Below, one piece after another: positions 44,201-55,116 of a stretch of 64,000 bases of DNA (its first letter is position 1; each line of letters starts with the position of its first letter). The position numbers and the translations under genes were made by a program. The notes below the pieces were generated by a model. The model searched no databases, was not told the origin of the DNA, and saw only the letters and a program-made list of their open reading frames with translations. Origin of the DNA: Hofstenia miamia (lineage: Eukaryota; Xenacoelomorpha; Acoela); contig SCFE01000092.1 in assembly GCA_004352715.1 (NCBI GenBank), positions 1,136,097-1,200,096 of the forward strand, in the 5' to 3' direction.

Positions 44201-44971
44201 GATATTAATGTGGAGTCTTACGAAGATGTCAACGTTTACAAGATGATCGCAATTAAGAACTGCAACCACGTTGCAGGCATAGTTATTACTCATTTGGCAG
44301 ATGTGCTTTTAAAGTTTAAATACATTGTTGAGGGTTGGAAATCTAAACTTTCTCCTGATTTTGAGCCCTTAAGCAATTTAAATAAGTCGGAAACTGCTTT
44401 GTGTAAGCATATCAAAATTTCAATTCTCGTTGTGAATCATTTAATATTGACGTCGTTTCCTTCAGGATATCTACTGAATTCTGTTATCGATTGCGTCATT
44501 CATCTTTTCGAATTGCTGGTCGCCTTTTCAAAGTTCTATATTTCCAAGTTTTCATTTAATTTTAAAATTATCAGCAATAACTTCGAAGAACTTATCAAAA
44601 CGTGTTCTTCCTTAATTATAAAGCGCATTTATGATTTCATCACTTTCTTTCAAGCCTCAAACAGTGAAAATTCTAAACCTAAGAAAAAGAAGTCGAAACT
44701 AGATTCAAGCTTTCAGCGGAAAATCGGTTCTTTAAAAGAATTGAAGTCTATTCCGAATTTAGTATTTGTCATTGAACAATACGAAGCATCCACAATTCAA
44801 TTGGGTGGGGTTTCTAAATTGGACTTTGGTCGATTTTTTAAACTCAGTGTAAATAGAGATTTTAGAATTATGCCCGTTGTAAGAGAGGTTTGCCAGCAGC
44901 AACAACAAACTGATGACATTGACAGTCTTTCTGGTAGTTCAGAGATTCTAACTGGTAATGTTGACGAGTGA
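41222..44971 (+). CDS. FANCI: Fanconi anaemia group I protein (FANCI)
   Basis: Partner of FANCD2 in the ID2 clamp that is loaded on DNA and monoubiquitinated during interstrand-crosslink repair. The protein has 1249 residues in one exon (human about 1330) and is alpha-solenoid throughout. Similarity runs end to end. EKALSRLCDMDLEEIPPLIY is at about 197-216. GLGMIDSYSPK precedes the central region. LVMKKCLFSRNLDARRA holds K510, which aligns with human ubiquitination site K523. SLSQ and SLSQV (S541, S552) match the SQ phosphorylation cluster. The C-terminus has SIPNLVFVIEQYE and KLSVNRDFRI, and a basic KPKKKKSKL patch is a likely nuclear signal. The ATG follows TTTTAG directly. No stop or frameshift is present. 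ATTAAA at 45015 may be the poly(A) signal. A partial copy lies at 45551-45645. Confidence 0.97.
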   Translation: MGMGVLNLTEKILKLYSKKQFNELEAIGKDQTDFNQLLRKCFDHVDSEAKLLHILLKHCFEKSTNQRVNFCKALFEYLLTVRISSNTLQLCLETFIDFLRETSHEECLTHLSKHIISICSNECCVENPNVMQLFPEIMSSFRIRMSIEKHKKLVASYLSDCLDCQWAQNKVLSILTFLCELDLSNEDGNVIVEKALSRLCDMDLEEIPPLIYRIHFLILKVSDRRLFYPKLIKSLSQLNLNSKSNNVAHVYRVQATCIVHICHFVHIDSELSKLFVKLINSVFKNQHLSLSYFLMGLTLSFNDLSRHDVELVNDVIKPNFLKNLKCLETKNESNAYDFLIGTIVNFENIINEVITICGYGWDSAVEGLVALGLGMIDSYSPKRCAFAKEISYFKPNTLSTNLKACFIGCNILKRTFKLHSISQDTIVDELLHRLFTKATDCPVYFLIELLNSLIRINPTVFLENLNKMKEWVNNLFLMPWRSCFQFFLAIKPLIKINFNFRDNYVLVMKKCLFSRNLDARRASVMCSMHLLKDSLHAMSLSQCSLASSLSLSQVTVDIHVQDNSRDMLQFEVLTNLKRALSQQSSVREIFYNCIGELLRSNSFFSMAILQILIPHVKCFLDFTQLIPININQCIKQRESLIEVIEPLPFLFSAIQQIIMIVTDIPDSEDAQNVLFSDSIEILEKLSSKLCVANTSDLTDQYGCNFSNGELCLQALRFVVETFEVLLEYHLGNAIFNCNEILDIFHSARKFSALYKKSSLLTGFFISHSTLCSIVENIFFLKSSEWSDIIKDAQFKKFVMRSLIKKAEQFSEKHWVSGFKGDDSDSIKDSFIKCYKYLLNFVSTNIDVDEHANVVELSIEFMSVVLDAVKNNDFNVVEFVQNIIDSDSEVSDSPINACIGKFQEFIETFLEDESPSKVPLFSLKIIMFLAEYLEKDNRCRLCNWIMNVVTKYTTCDLILAKKFIEFLLREIILSEKDFFSIYVKICGDIHSKIGDINVESYEDVNVYKMIAIKNCNHVAGIVITHLADVLLKFKYIVEGWKSKLSPDFEPLSNLNKSETALCKHIKISILVVNHLILTSFPSGYLLNSVIDCVIHLFELLVAFSKFYISKFSFNFKIISNNFEELIKTCSSLIIKRIYDFITFFQASNSENSKPKKKKSKLDSSFQRKIGSLKELKSIPNLVFVIEQYEASTIQLGGVSKLDFGRFFKLSVNRDFRIMPVVREVCQQQQQTDDIDSLSGSSEILTGNVDE

Positions 44972-45014
44972 TTTTCTTTTAGATTTGCATTTTATGTATT
45001 TTGTTAATTCACAC

Positions 45015-45020
45015 ATTAAA
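45015..45020 (+). promoter_or_regulatory. Poly(A) signal variant ATTAAA after FANCI
   Basis: 43 nt after the FANCI stop. Confidence 0.4.
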
Positions 45021-45550
45021 AATACTGTCATTAACTTCGTTAATAACCGAAAATCATATTGTTGTAATTAGTGAAGAAATGTCAAAGTTTAATTTGAAAT
45101 TACAAACCAACATTGAGGATTATATAGGGTACGTAGGGCAGACTCAAACCTAACGAAGCACAAGAACGCAAATAATCGACACGAATCACTTGATTTGTGA
45201 TAATAACTCAAATTAAAATTTTATATAGGAATTAACATACTTTAAAGTCAATCGAATCCTGTTGTATGTTGTTACTATAACCGTTCTTAACATTAAATTG
45301 TCCAGGAATTTTTAAGTCTCCTGAAAGAAAATTTAAATGCTTTGGATTTGCGAACAAATTGAAATATCAATAAAGCGAAAACACTACTAGATAGGAGAGA
45401 AGAGTGGCTACTCTTTTTTCTATTTGCATACAACCGTTGTTGCTTCCATGGACCTTAAACATCCCGTTTGCTTGTACATTAGGTATTGTGAGAATTTAGA
45501 ATTTTTTAAATAGTTAATCTTTTTAAGTACTTTCAGTGGAGCAATACACT
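45021..45550. other. No gene seen
   Basis: AT-rich spacer between FANCI and its duplicated fragment. Confidence 0.4.
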
Positions 45551-45645
45551 AGTAGAAATTGTAGTTTTAGGCTGGAGAATGATTGATTCTTACAGCCTGA
45601 AGCGCTGTGCATTTGCAAAAGAAATTTGTTATTTAATCCCAAATT
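45551..45645 (+). pseudogene. FANCI fragment (duplicated pseudo-segment)
   Basis: About 95 bp resemble FANCI 42315-42410, roughly four bases in five by eye. The best part is AAGCGCTGTGCATTTGC, identical in both (42366 and 45602). The parent segment encodes the GLGMIDSYSPKRCAFAKEIS stretch. Similarity stops abruptly on both sides and the frame leads to stops, so this is a partial duplication, not an exon. Confidence 0.8.
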
Positions 45646-45701
45646 TCCGAATAGGCTTGCAGAAAATTCTTTGAAAATGTGAAGAAGTCAGCGCGAGGAT
45701 T

Positions 45702-46041
45702 TCTGATTTTGTGTTTGGACGTCACTTGTGTTGATCTATTGACAGAACACAAACTACATCATTTCAAGCTCATAATGCGACATTTTTGTCAAATTAATAT
45801 ATTGCCATTTATCATTCATCCATTTCCAAGCTATGTTAGGATGTTTCTAATTGTATTAGCGATATTTCCAATCTGATTTTGTGTTTGGACGTCACTTGTG
45901 TTGATCTATTGACAGAACACAAACTACATCATTTCAAGCTCATAATGCGACATTTTTGTCAAATTAATATATTGCCATTTATCATTCATCCATTTCCAAG
46001 CTATGTTAGGATGTTTCTAATTGTATTAGCGATATTTCCAA
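45702..46041. repeat. 170-bp tandem duplication (two copies)
   Basis: 45702-45871 and 45872-46041 appear identical. The unit starts TCTGATTTTGTGTTTGGACG and ends GATATTTCCAA. The translated frame inside is the same in both copies (MCLDVTCVDLLTEH) but matches no known family. It follows the FANCI fragment by 56 bp. Confidence 0.9.
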
Positions 46042-47886
46042 TTCAATTTCCACTTGATAATGATCCATTTCTATGTTGAATTTCAGACATTTCAAATTCT
46101 AATCTCTTCAATTTCCAATTGACATTGAGTGTAGTTGAGGTTTAGCCCGCTTTATTATCTGAGGAAGACGTATGGGAAGAATTTGAATGTTTTTTGTAAA
46201 AATCGGATTTTCAACTGAAAAATTGCATTTTAATGTAATTCAAGCACCCGAATAATGCTTGACAAGACACCACAACAGAAGGACATTTACCCATAGATAC
46301 GTCCAAATGGGCTTGGCGGAAGTTGTAGGACAATGTGATTAAAACGGTTTGTGACTTAAATGTAGACAATAGGTTTGCGTTAAATCAGAGTTAGAGCAGG
46401 CCGAAAATTTCAAGATCAGGGCAGGTACTTGGCCGACAAACAATGGATTTTCATAGGATATCCTCCCAAACTAAGCAAAATATTCCATGCTTATGAGATA
46501 AAAGAAAAATTTTCTATATAATAATTGGCCGGTAATTTTCAAATGGCCTGCCTATGGACTGTTCCATCTCTAGATTAAATATTAGTGAGTTGTTGAAATT
46601 CTTGTTCCTTAGGACGGAAATTGATAGTTCTCAACGCTCTTATTCTTTAAATGCAGGCAAATCTCTCTTGTCGCATGCATATGACAAGCACCATCTACAC
46701 TCCTTTGCTATATGGATGTGTTTATATCTAATATTCGTCTGTGTGCAATATTCAAGGATGTCAATCTGTAGTAGGGAAACATATAATAACTCAAAACTGA
46801 AGTGAATTATAGGAACTGGTACCCATACTAGAAATATCCACGTTGCTGAGCATTACATACTTGAAAAACGGAACAGTTTGCGATAGTCTGTTCAAATTGG
46901 GATGAAGTTGAAAATATAAATTTGTCTCAAAAATTCGAAAGTAGTTCATATCTAAATGAAATTCATTCTTATGTAAATGATGTTTCTGGTGTAAACATTA
47001 TATATAACATTATGACTATTTTTTGAGAATTGTTTGATCAATGACAAAATTGGGGTTATCGCCTCCATACAAAGTTTGAATTTGGATGTAAAAATTAGAC
47101 CCACCCCAACTGAATACCAAATGGCTTAGTTCAAGTACCAGACCCACCCCAAACACAGTGTAATCGAATTGTTTAATTCATTTTTCTTTCTTATTGAAGA
47201 GATGAAATATTCATTTTAAAGGGCGTCCATACAGTTAGTCTTTTGACCATTGTAAAAAATCATTTATATATGGTGAAAAGGCTAACAGGGTGGCACTCCC
47301 TAAAGTGACTTTTGCTCTTTAAAGTAAAATTGTTATAATTGAAAGTGACTATTCGTATTTTGTCTAATCATATTTTACGAAAATCAAAATTTTGATTTTA
47401 AGCATCATTGTGCTTTTCTGCTATCATTAATAAATACGCAATCAAACAAATACTCGAAATTGTTATAGCCACGCAATCAAACAAATCGTCGAAATAGTTG
47501 GAGACAGCTTTTCACAGTCGAGTTACTTGGAGACAGCTGTTTCACAGTCTGTTTCGCTTACGTATAATTATGTAAAATTTACATTATACGCCCCAATGAT
47601 TTTTCCCATTTCAACGAGGAACAATGAAGTTAGAATTATTAAGAACGATTTATGGGGTTATTCTAAGCTTAGATTCATGCTGTATTTCAAACACCACAAA
47701 AGATTAATCGCATCAACATTGGAGTTTGAAAATATCTCCCTCTAGAGACTATCCTTCTACTAAAGAACAGTTAGTATTTTTTCATGTAATCCACACACAA
47801 ATTACCTGCATCTCTTTTTCACCTTTCGATCTGACCCTCGGGAAAACTTGAAGCATCTTCTTCAAAGAACTACTCGCTTGACGTCA
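46042..47886. other. No gene recognised; small tandem duplications
   Basis: Short direct repeats: ACGCAATCAAACAAAT at about 47436 and 47472, and TTGGAGACAGCT followed by TTTCACAGTC at about 47499 and 47528. Open frames at 46554-46805 and 47527-47745 are not recognised. Confidence 0.45.
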
Positions 47887-48831
47887 AGTAATGACTGAGG
47901 TGACCAAATTTTAACCTTAAAAATTAGAAATTTTAACCTAAAAATTAGGAAATTTTAACTTTATTTTAACCTAACGGTAAACATGTTAATTTGGTAGTAT
48001 ACTATGTGCGGTCGAGGTACGCTTTTAATGAAAAACAGCAAAAGAATTTATTGATTATGATTATAGTGAAAAATGATTCGCTAGGAATGAAACAACCAAT
48101 TTCAGTAAACAGCCTTTTTATTGCAGGATGATGCAATTTCTTCAACGGAATGTTGGCGGAAAAAAAGGATTTAACTAATTTGGTCATGTCGTGATTGTTT
48201 GGAATAATGAAAGTTTGCGACGACGTTGATGGCGTTGCAATGAATTTCAACTAATGTTTGTTAGATTTGCGATGACTTTCTATGAAATGTCTTTTTTCAA
48301 ATTTAGCAATCATGTATCACCATTTGCAAAACAAATCGTTTCTAGGCGTTTTCGTAAATTCTTCAGGATAAACATCGCATATACGCTGTAATTTGCATCA
48401 CATTTGGCAGTCTTTGGCATTGCAACTAAAAAACTAAACAGGTATTAATGAACTTTAACACACAGTTTATATATGCTGCCTAATTATAATTAGGAATAAT
48501 CACATCCGATTGGACGATGTTACATCAAAGGAAGTAGCCAATGTTACATCAAAGCTGATGTCACATCAAAATCAGAGCCAATTGGACCATGTGACATGAA
48601 AGAAAGTGGCGCAAAACTTAATTAATATTTGCATGATTTTAACAAAATAACTTATAAATGAAATTTTACCCTTATTAATCGTATAAGCAAATTTTAACTT
48701 TATTTTAACTTTATATCTTTTGACCAAGCCCTACCATGTGGCTAATTTTATCACAGAAATTATTTTCCCAATATTTTGGTTACGTGATTAAATTTTTACT
48801 TTTTTAACTTTTGTTCGCTCTAGTAATGACT
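47887..48831 (-). mobile_element. hAT-type element with CGGBP1-like zinc finger (non-autonomous)
   Basis: The 10-bp direct repeat AGTAATGACT (47887-47896 and 48822-48831) bounds the element; eight of these bases would be the hAT target duplication. The ends (GAGGTGACCAAATTTTAAC and the complement of TTTTGTTCGCTCT) are weak inverted repeats. Minus-strand translation gives MPKTAKC near 48424, a BED/CGGBP1-like finger NDLFCKW...RHFIESHRKSNKH (about 48345-48265), then FFSANIPLKKLHHPAIKRLF (about 48170-48110) and IPSESF. These are the diagnostic blocks of CGGBP1-type hAT proteins. Several stops and frameshifts are present and the catalytic region is missing. Confidence 0.75.
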
Positions 48832-49474
48832 TATAGGGTTGAAATATCCACGTCTATCAATATCAATTGTATATTTAATGTTGAATCGTAGATACAAAGG
48901 TGCATGTTTTTGTGGAATTGTGAAACACTTGTAAGATACTATTCTCATTTAAATCCATAAATGTGAATAGTCATAATCATCAGCAATCCAGTAAAACCAG
49001 CAGCATACGACATTAGCGATTCATTAGACTATCATGTGATAAAAGGTTATGCGCATCCATTAATCATTGCATCAAAAGCTCACAATTGTCTGAATGTGTA
49101 AAATGCATTCACAAGAACTACCACAGAATTGTTGTTCTATACATGCAACACGACAATATACAGAATTGATGTCAGATACACTGAAAAATTTTCTCTGTTA
49201 CTATTATTATGTTTGAAATATATAATATACTCCAAATAAATAAATTGAAAAATGATCATTCAAATATAATACATATTTTGGTGGTCAAAGTTGAAGTAAA
49301 TGAACCTTTAATTTTTTTAAATTACCTATGACTTGTTAGAGCAAGCGATAAATTCCAGAAGCTTTGGAACTCTTTTGTTGATTTAGAACACTTTAATAAT
49401 TGGTTTCAAGATTTGTAATAAATTGTCAAATTTAGTTTTGTGGACAACTAGTTAATGAGGGTAAGCCTAAATAT
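48832..49474. other. No gene seen
   Basis: AT-rich spacer. Confidence 0.4.
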
Positions 49475-49846
49475 TACCCCCGTTTACACTAGATGCGGAG
49501 GAGCTAAATTCGGCGTAGTAGCCAATATGGCACCATTTGTTGATCAAAATTGTTTTTTATAGATTTTATTAATTCGAGTTAACATGTGGTCCGCTTTAGT
49601 AAAATATATTTAGTTTGGTGAATTCTAATTGTTTACATACAAGGTAGGAAGCCAATGACAATTGAAAAAGCAAACAAAATGATTGACAAGTTGTTTATCT
49701 ATCACTAATACGGCTTGATGCGGAAGAGTGAATTCTGCTCCGGAGGAGCAATTAAATCGAGATAATGCGGCTACTAAAGCGGAGCACGTCTGAAAACTCT
49801 TAATGCGGCTTTTTACCGGATCATCCGCCCCGTGTGAACGGCCCTA
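49475..49846. mobile_element. MITE with TA target duplication
   Basis: The ends CCCCCGTTTACAC (from 49477) and the complement GGGCCGTTCACAC (ending at 49844) form an imperfect inverted repeat followed by a GCGGA motif on both sides. TA is on either side. Internal GC-richer words (GATGCGG, GGAGGAGC) are repeated. There is no coding. A Tc1/mariner- or Harbinger-type origin is likely, superfamily not decided. Confidence 0.6.
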
Positions 49847-50773
49847 ATGAACATCAGGTATTTTTGCAACCGACTCCCAAAATGTTTATTGCGCCGGGCC
49901 CTAAATGTTTCATTGTAATTACACAATTGAACAATGTAATTCAATGTCAATACATGAAATTTGTGAAAAATCAATATTGCTTCATTGAAAGGAATAACTG
50001 CTTTTTGTTAAATAAAATTGGAACATTTAGAATTCAATATCGCCAGGGTTCATTTTGAAAATTTGTCTTCAAAATCCTTGTATTTTAAGACTTACGGCTA
50101 ATTGAGACAATGTGCGTTAATAAGAGACTCTTTTGAACTACGTCAAAAAGACGAAAGTTGTTTATGCTTCAATTTGAACGATGTGCGTTCAGAAGAGCAT
50201 CTTTTTGGTGTATGCTAATTTGAATTAAGTGGATTCAGACGAGCATATTTTTCACGTATATCAAATGATATACATCAAAAGGTTCTCGTCTGAACGCACC
50301 TTTAGGCTGATTTTCCCATAAAAATCTTAGTGGGAGAAATCTCCCCCTTCTGAATCCGCAACTGAGTAATGAGAAAGATCAAATTGTTTACATGTGATAC
50401 GAATTGATTTTTTTGCGATCAGTCTTCTGTTTTAAATTTCTCTACTTAGTGAGTTGAAATACATTGGAAAATCTGTAAAAAAACTTCAAAGTATATAATG
50501 ACTTTTACAACAGCAGTCAGTCTATTTGATGCTTGAAAAATTTGTCTATTGCGGAAATAGTCACAAAAAGTGTCTGCTAATGCCTCCCACAGATTGATTA
50601 CGATTAACACGAATACAATTACTTATTGATTGCCAGGACTTTTTTGCTGATAAAATAAGACAAAAGGAGGAGAAGTTATGTTTTGAATACCCATAATACT
50701 CAAACCAAATTTTTTGAACAGATATAGCGAAAGACTCAACTTTTGAAATCCAAACAGCAATTTTAATAGCCAG
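49847..50773. other. No gene; contains an inverted repeat at 50176-50302
   Basis: GTGCGTTCAGAAGAGCATCT (50176) pairs imperfectly with the segment ending CGTCTGAACGCAC at 50302. The region between is AT-rich with the palindrome-like ATATCAAATGATATAC. It may be a small hairpin element. Confidence 0.5.
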
Positions 50774-51278
50774 TTGCTAAATATTTTCTATTGTCAAAAT
50801 AAATCTTATACAAATAGCTTTTTCTTACAAATAGAAAATGAATTTTCTACTGCACTGAGTTATAGTACTATTATAACGGTATTGGGAGACTGGAATGTTA
50901 ACCTTTTAAACGATAACGAAAAAAGTAAACTTAAGAATTTTCTTAATGCTTTCGTTAATAAAGAAAAATTCTAGAATCGCTGCTAATAGTCAAACACTCA
51001 TTGACTATTTCAATATATCAGAAAATGCTTTGTCTTATTTTTGCTTTGAGTTCCGATACTCTGATCACTGTGTTATATTTACTTATTCAAATGTAGTAAA
51101 AGTGGGTAAACCCACAACATTCTTGAAAATAATATGAGAAAAGTCAACAGAAAGTGTCAACAAATTTCATCAGCATTCAAAAAGCGAGAACTGAAATTCC
51201 ACATATGAAATGCTATCAAACTTTACAAGAACTTTACTTTTCTATTTGGATATATGTTGGCCAGAAAAGTATACTCTT
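50774..51278 (+). mobile_element. Non-LTR retrotransposon, 5' half (endonuclease), interrupted
   Basis: The plus strand reads VLGDWNVNLLND (endonuclease GDxN motif, about 50877-50912) and, after a frame change, SDHCVIFTYSNV (the SDH motif, about 51055-51095). This is the C-terminal half of a LINE apurinic-type endonuclease. The reading then stops at the Polinton insertion (51279) and resumes at 57306. Stops and frameshifts show that it was already old. Confidence 0.75.
51273..51278. repeat. Left 6-bp target-site duplication ACTCTT
   Basis: Immediately outside the left terminal repeat. Its pair is at 57300-57305. Confidence 0.85.
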
Positions 51279-51664
51279 AGTAGTGTAGGAAGACGAGGGG
51301 AGAAGTCACAAACTGACATTTTGACCTCTGCGATATCGAGGGGTGTTTGCAAATGTTAATTAGTGAGTCACCTACTTGATTTACATCTCCGCTAATGGGT
51401 TTTTAGTGACGTCAGATATTTTTAAGTATGTCTGGATTTTCAATTAGTAATGCTTTTTAATTGATTTACATGTTGGGGCCATTTTTGGTATGAGTAATTT
51501 CACTTTGATAATATCACGGACCATTTTTTTGGTATGAGTAATTTTTGATAATATCACATTTGTTTGCATGTTAATATACACCTTATTATAACAACCCCTT
51601 TTCGGGATGCGTACACATAATATTACAACAACCCCTTTTCGGGATGCGTACACATAATATTACA
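51279..51664. repeat. Left terminal inverted repeat
   Basis: Contains GGTATGAGTAATTT twice and, at the inner edge, a 37-bp unit ending CACATAATATTAC duplicated in tandem just before the gap. It reads inverted at 56942-57299. Confidence 0.88.
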
Positions 51665-52664
51665 NNNNNNNNNNNNNNNNNNNNNNNNNNNNNNNNNNNN
51701 NNNNNNNNNNNNNNNNNNNNNNNNNNNNNNNNNNNNNNNNNNNNNNNNNNNNNNNNNNNNNNNNNNNNNNNNNNNNNNNNNNNNNNNNNNNNNNNNNNNN
51801 NNNNNNNNNNNNNNNNNNNNNNNNNNNNNNNNNNNNNNNNNNNNNNNNNNNNNNNNNNNNNNNNNNNNNNNNNNNNNNNNNNNNNNNNNNNNNNNNNNNN
51901 NNNNNNNNNNNNNNNNNNNNNNNNNNNNNNNNNNNNNNNNNNNNNNNNNNNNNNNNNNNNNNNNNNNNNNNNNNNNNNNNNNNNNNNNNNNNNNNNNNNN
52001 NNNNNNNNNNNNNNNNNNNNNNNNNNNNNNNNNNNNNNNNNNNNNNNNNNNNNNNNNNNNNNNNNNNNNNNNNNNNNNNNNNNNNNNNNNNNNNNNNNNN
52101 NNNNNNNNNNNNNNNNNNNNNNNNNNNNNNNNNNNNNNNNNNNNNNNNNNNNNNNNNNNNNNNNNNNNNNNNNNNNNNNNNNNNNNNNNNNNNNNNNNNN
52201 NNNNNNNNNNNNNNNNNNNNNNNNNNNNNNNNNNNNNNNNNNNNNNNNNNNNNNNNNNNNNNNNNNNNNNNNNNNNNNNNNNNNNNNNNNNNNNNNNNNN
52301 NNNNNNNNNNNNNNNNNNNNNNNNNNNNNNNNNNNNNNNNNNNNNNNNNNNNNNNNNNNNNNNNNNNNNNNNNNNNNNNNNNNNNNNNNNNNNNNNNNNN
52401 NNNNNNNNNNNNNNNNNNNNNNNNNNNNNNNNNNNNNNNNNNNNNNNNNNNNNNNNNNNNNNNNNNNNNNNNNNNNNNNNNNNNNNNNNNNNNNNNNNNN
52501 NNNNNNNNNNNNNNNNNNNNNNNNNNNNNNNNNNNNNNNNNNNNNNNNNNNNNNNNNNNNNNNNNNNNNNNNNNNNNNNNNNNNNNNNNNNNNNNNNNNN
52601 NNNNNNNNNNNNNNNNNNNNNNNNNNNNNNNNNNNNNNNNNNNNNNNNNNNNNNNNNNNNNNNN
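51665..52664. other. Assembly gap (exactly 1000 N)
   Basis: The round length suggests a placeholder of unknown size. It removes the sequence between the left terminal repeat and the polymerase N-terminus. Confidence 0.99.
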
Positions 52665-53794
52665 GGTGACAAGTAGCGTGAATAAATTATTAACACATGA
52701 GATTTATACGGGCGAACAATGTATGGACCATGGATGGAATCATTTGCGGAAAATAGCAAAACAGTCCTACGAAATGAAACAACGTTATTGCAAGCTAGTA
52801 ATAACAGAGGAGAAGAGGAAACTCATGTTGTCATCAGCAACAATATGCATATTTTGCAAAAACGTGTTTGCATATGGCGATGTTAAAGTAGTGGACCATT
52901 GCCATTTCACCGGAAAAATCAGAGGCATAGCGCACAATAGTTGCAATATTTTAAATCGAAGTCCGCAATTTACCCCGATTTTCATGCATAACGGTAGTAA
53001 ATACGACATGCATATTTTATTGAAGAGTTTGAGAATGAAAGACGGAGAAAAAGTGTCATGCATACCGTGTACAAGTGAAGTTTTTCTGTCGTTAAGTTTA
53101 ATGGTGCCAGTAGACGGTTATAAAGATAAACACGGGATTTATAAACCAATATACAAGGAACTCCGATTTTTAGACAGTTATTGGTTCATAAGTGATAGTC
53201 TATCAAACCTTACGAAAAATATTGGAGCAGACAAATATAAATTTTTAAATGATGGTATGGGCAAACAAAAAGCGGAGGCGTTTTCACGCGGTAAAGGGGT
53301 ATTTCCTTACACGTGGTTTGACAGCCTTGATAAATTTAATGAGTTGGACACTCCCAGATTTGAAGTACTGGAAAGATGCATTAACCGAGAAAATTCCAAT
53401 AACCCAGGAGGAGTTGGATTTTGAACGCACTAACACATGGGTCTTGGGCGGATGTGAAACATTTAAAGACTTTCATAATAATTATTTAATTTCTGACACG
53501 ATATTACTCCTTGATGTGATACGCGAATTCCGACTAGAAAGCATGGAGACATATAAACTCGACCCCGCCCACTTTTTTACGCTATCTAATTTCAGCTGGC
53601 ACGCAATGCTGAAACACACGGAGGTATCGCTTGATCCAATACATGATGAAGAGGAACTGAATTTTATTCAAGACAGCATTAGAGGAGGCATGTGTTCAAT
53701 TTTTTCTGATCAATATTTTAAGGCGAACAATCCATTAGTAGAGGGCTACGACCCAGAAAAGGAGACAAATTTCGGTTTTTTCACAGATGTGAAT

Positions 53795-54423
53795 GGTCTG
53801 TACAGTGGTACCATGAGTTTAAACTTACCCGTGGGAGGACTTAGGTGGTCTACAGCAAAACTCGATGAAATATTATCCACACCGCAAGAATCACAGACTG
53901 GATACATGTTGGAGGTGGATTTGGAATATCCGGAATATCTACATGACGAACACTTTGATTTTCCCCTGGCACCACATAAATTAACAATCAAAAACGAGTA
54001 TTTATCACCATACCAACTTGAAATTAAAAATAGATTAAAAATAACACAGCCATCAATATCTAAACTCGTGCAAACATTCTTCAAAAAAGAAAATTATATT
54101 GTCCACTANGGTCTGTACAGTGGTACCATGAGTTTAAACTTACCCGTGGGCGGACTTAGGTGGTCTACAGCAAAACTCGAGGAAATATTATCCACACCGC
54201 AAGAATCACAGACTGGATATATGTTGGAGGTGGATTTGGAATATCCGGAATATCTACATGATGAACACTTTGATTTTCCCCTGGCGCCACATAAATTAAT
54301 AATCAAAAACGAGAATTTATCACTGTACCAACTTGAAATTAAAAATAGATTAAAAATAACACAACCGTCAATATCTAAACTTGTGCAAACATTCTTCAAA
54401 AAAGAAAATTATATTGTCCACTA
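53795..54423 (+). repeat. 314-bp polymerase segment present twice around a single N
   Basis: 53795-54108 and 54110-54423 differ at roughly a dozen positions, most of them synonymous. The single N at 54109 marks a contig join. Two related copies of the transposon were probably concatenated. Confidence 0.85.
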
Positions 54424-54792
54424 CGAAGTACTAAAATTCTATGTTGAACAAGGATTAAAAATTACGAAATTTCACAGGGCACTCAAATTTAAGCAGTCCC
54501 CATTTTTAAAATCATATATCAACTTAAACACAGAGAAGACGAAGTCTGCGCAGAATGATTTTGAAAAAGGTTCTACAAATTAATGTCAAACGCAGTTTTT
54601 GGAAAATGCATGGAGAATTTAAGAAAACGGGTAAATGTTAAGTTTGCTCACGATTTGGAATCAGCGGAAAAGTTAATTAAAAAGCCCGAATTTAAATCGT
54701 ATAATATAGTCAGCGAGGATTTGGTTCAGGTTATGTTAAGACAAACAGATATTGAATGGAACAGGCCCAATTATCTTGGCTCTGCTATACTC

Positions 54793-55116
54793 NNNNNNNN
54801 NNNNNNNNNNNNNNNNNNNNNNNNNNNNNNNNNNNNNNNNNNNNNNNNNNNNNNNNNNNNNNNNNNNNNNNNNNNNNNNNNNNNNNNNNNNNNNNNNNNN
54901 NNNNNNNNNNNNNNNNNNNNNNNNNNNNNNNNNNNNNNNNNNNNNNNNNNNNNNNNNNNNNNNNNNNNNNNNNNNNNNNNNNNNNNNNNNNNNNNNNNNN
55001 NNNNNNNNNNNNNNNNNNNNNNNNNNNNNNNNNNNNNNNNNNNNNNNNNNNNNNNNNNNNNNNNNNNNNNNNNNNNNNNNNNNNNNNNNNNNNNNNNNNN
55101 NNNNNNNNNNNNNNNN
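54793..55116. other. Assembly gap (324 N)
   Basis: Lies inside the polymerase gene, after the motif B region. Confidence 0.99.
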
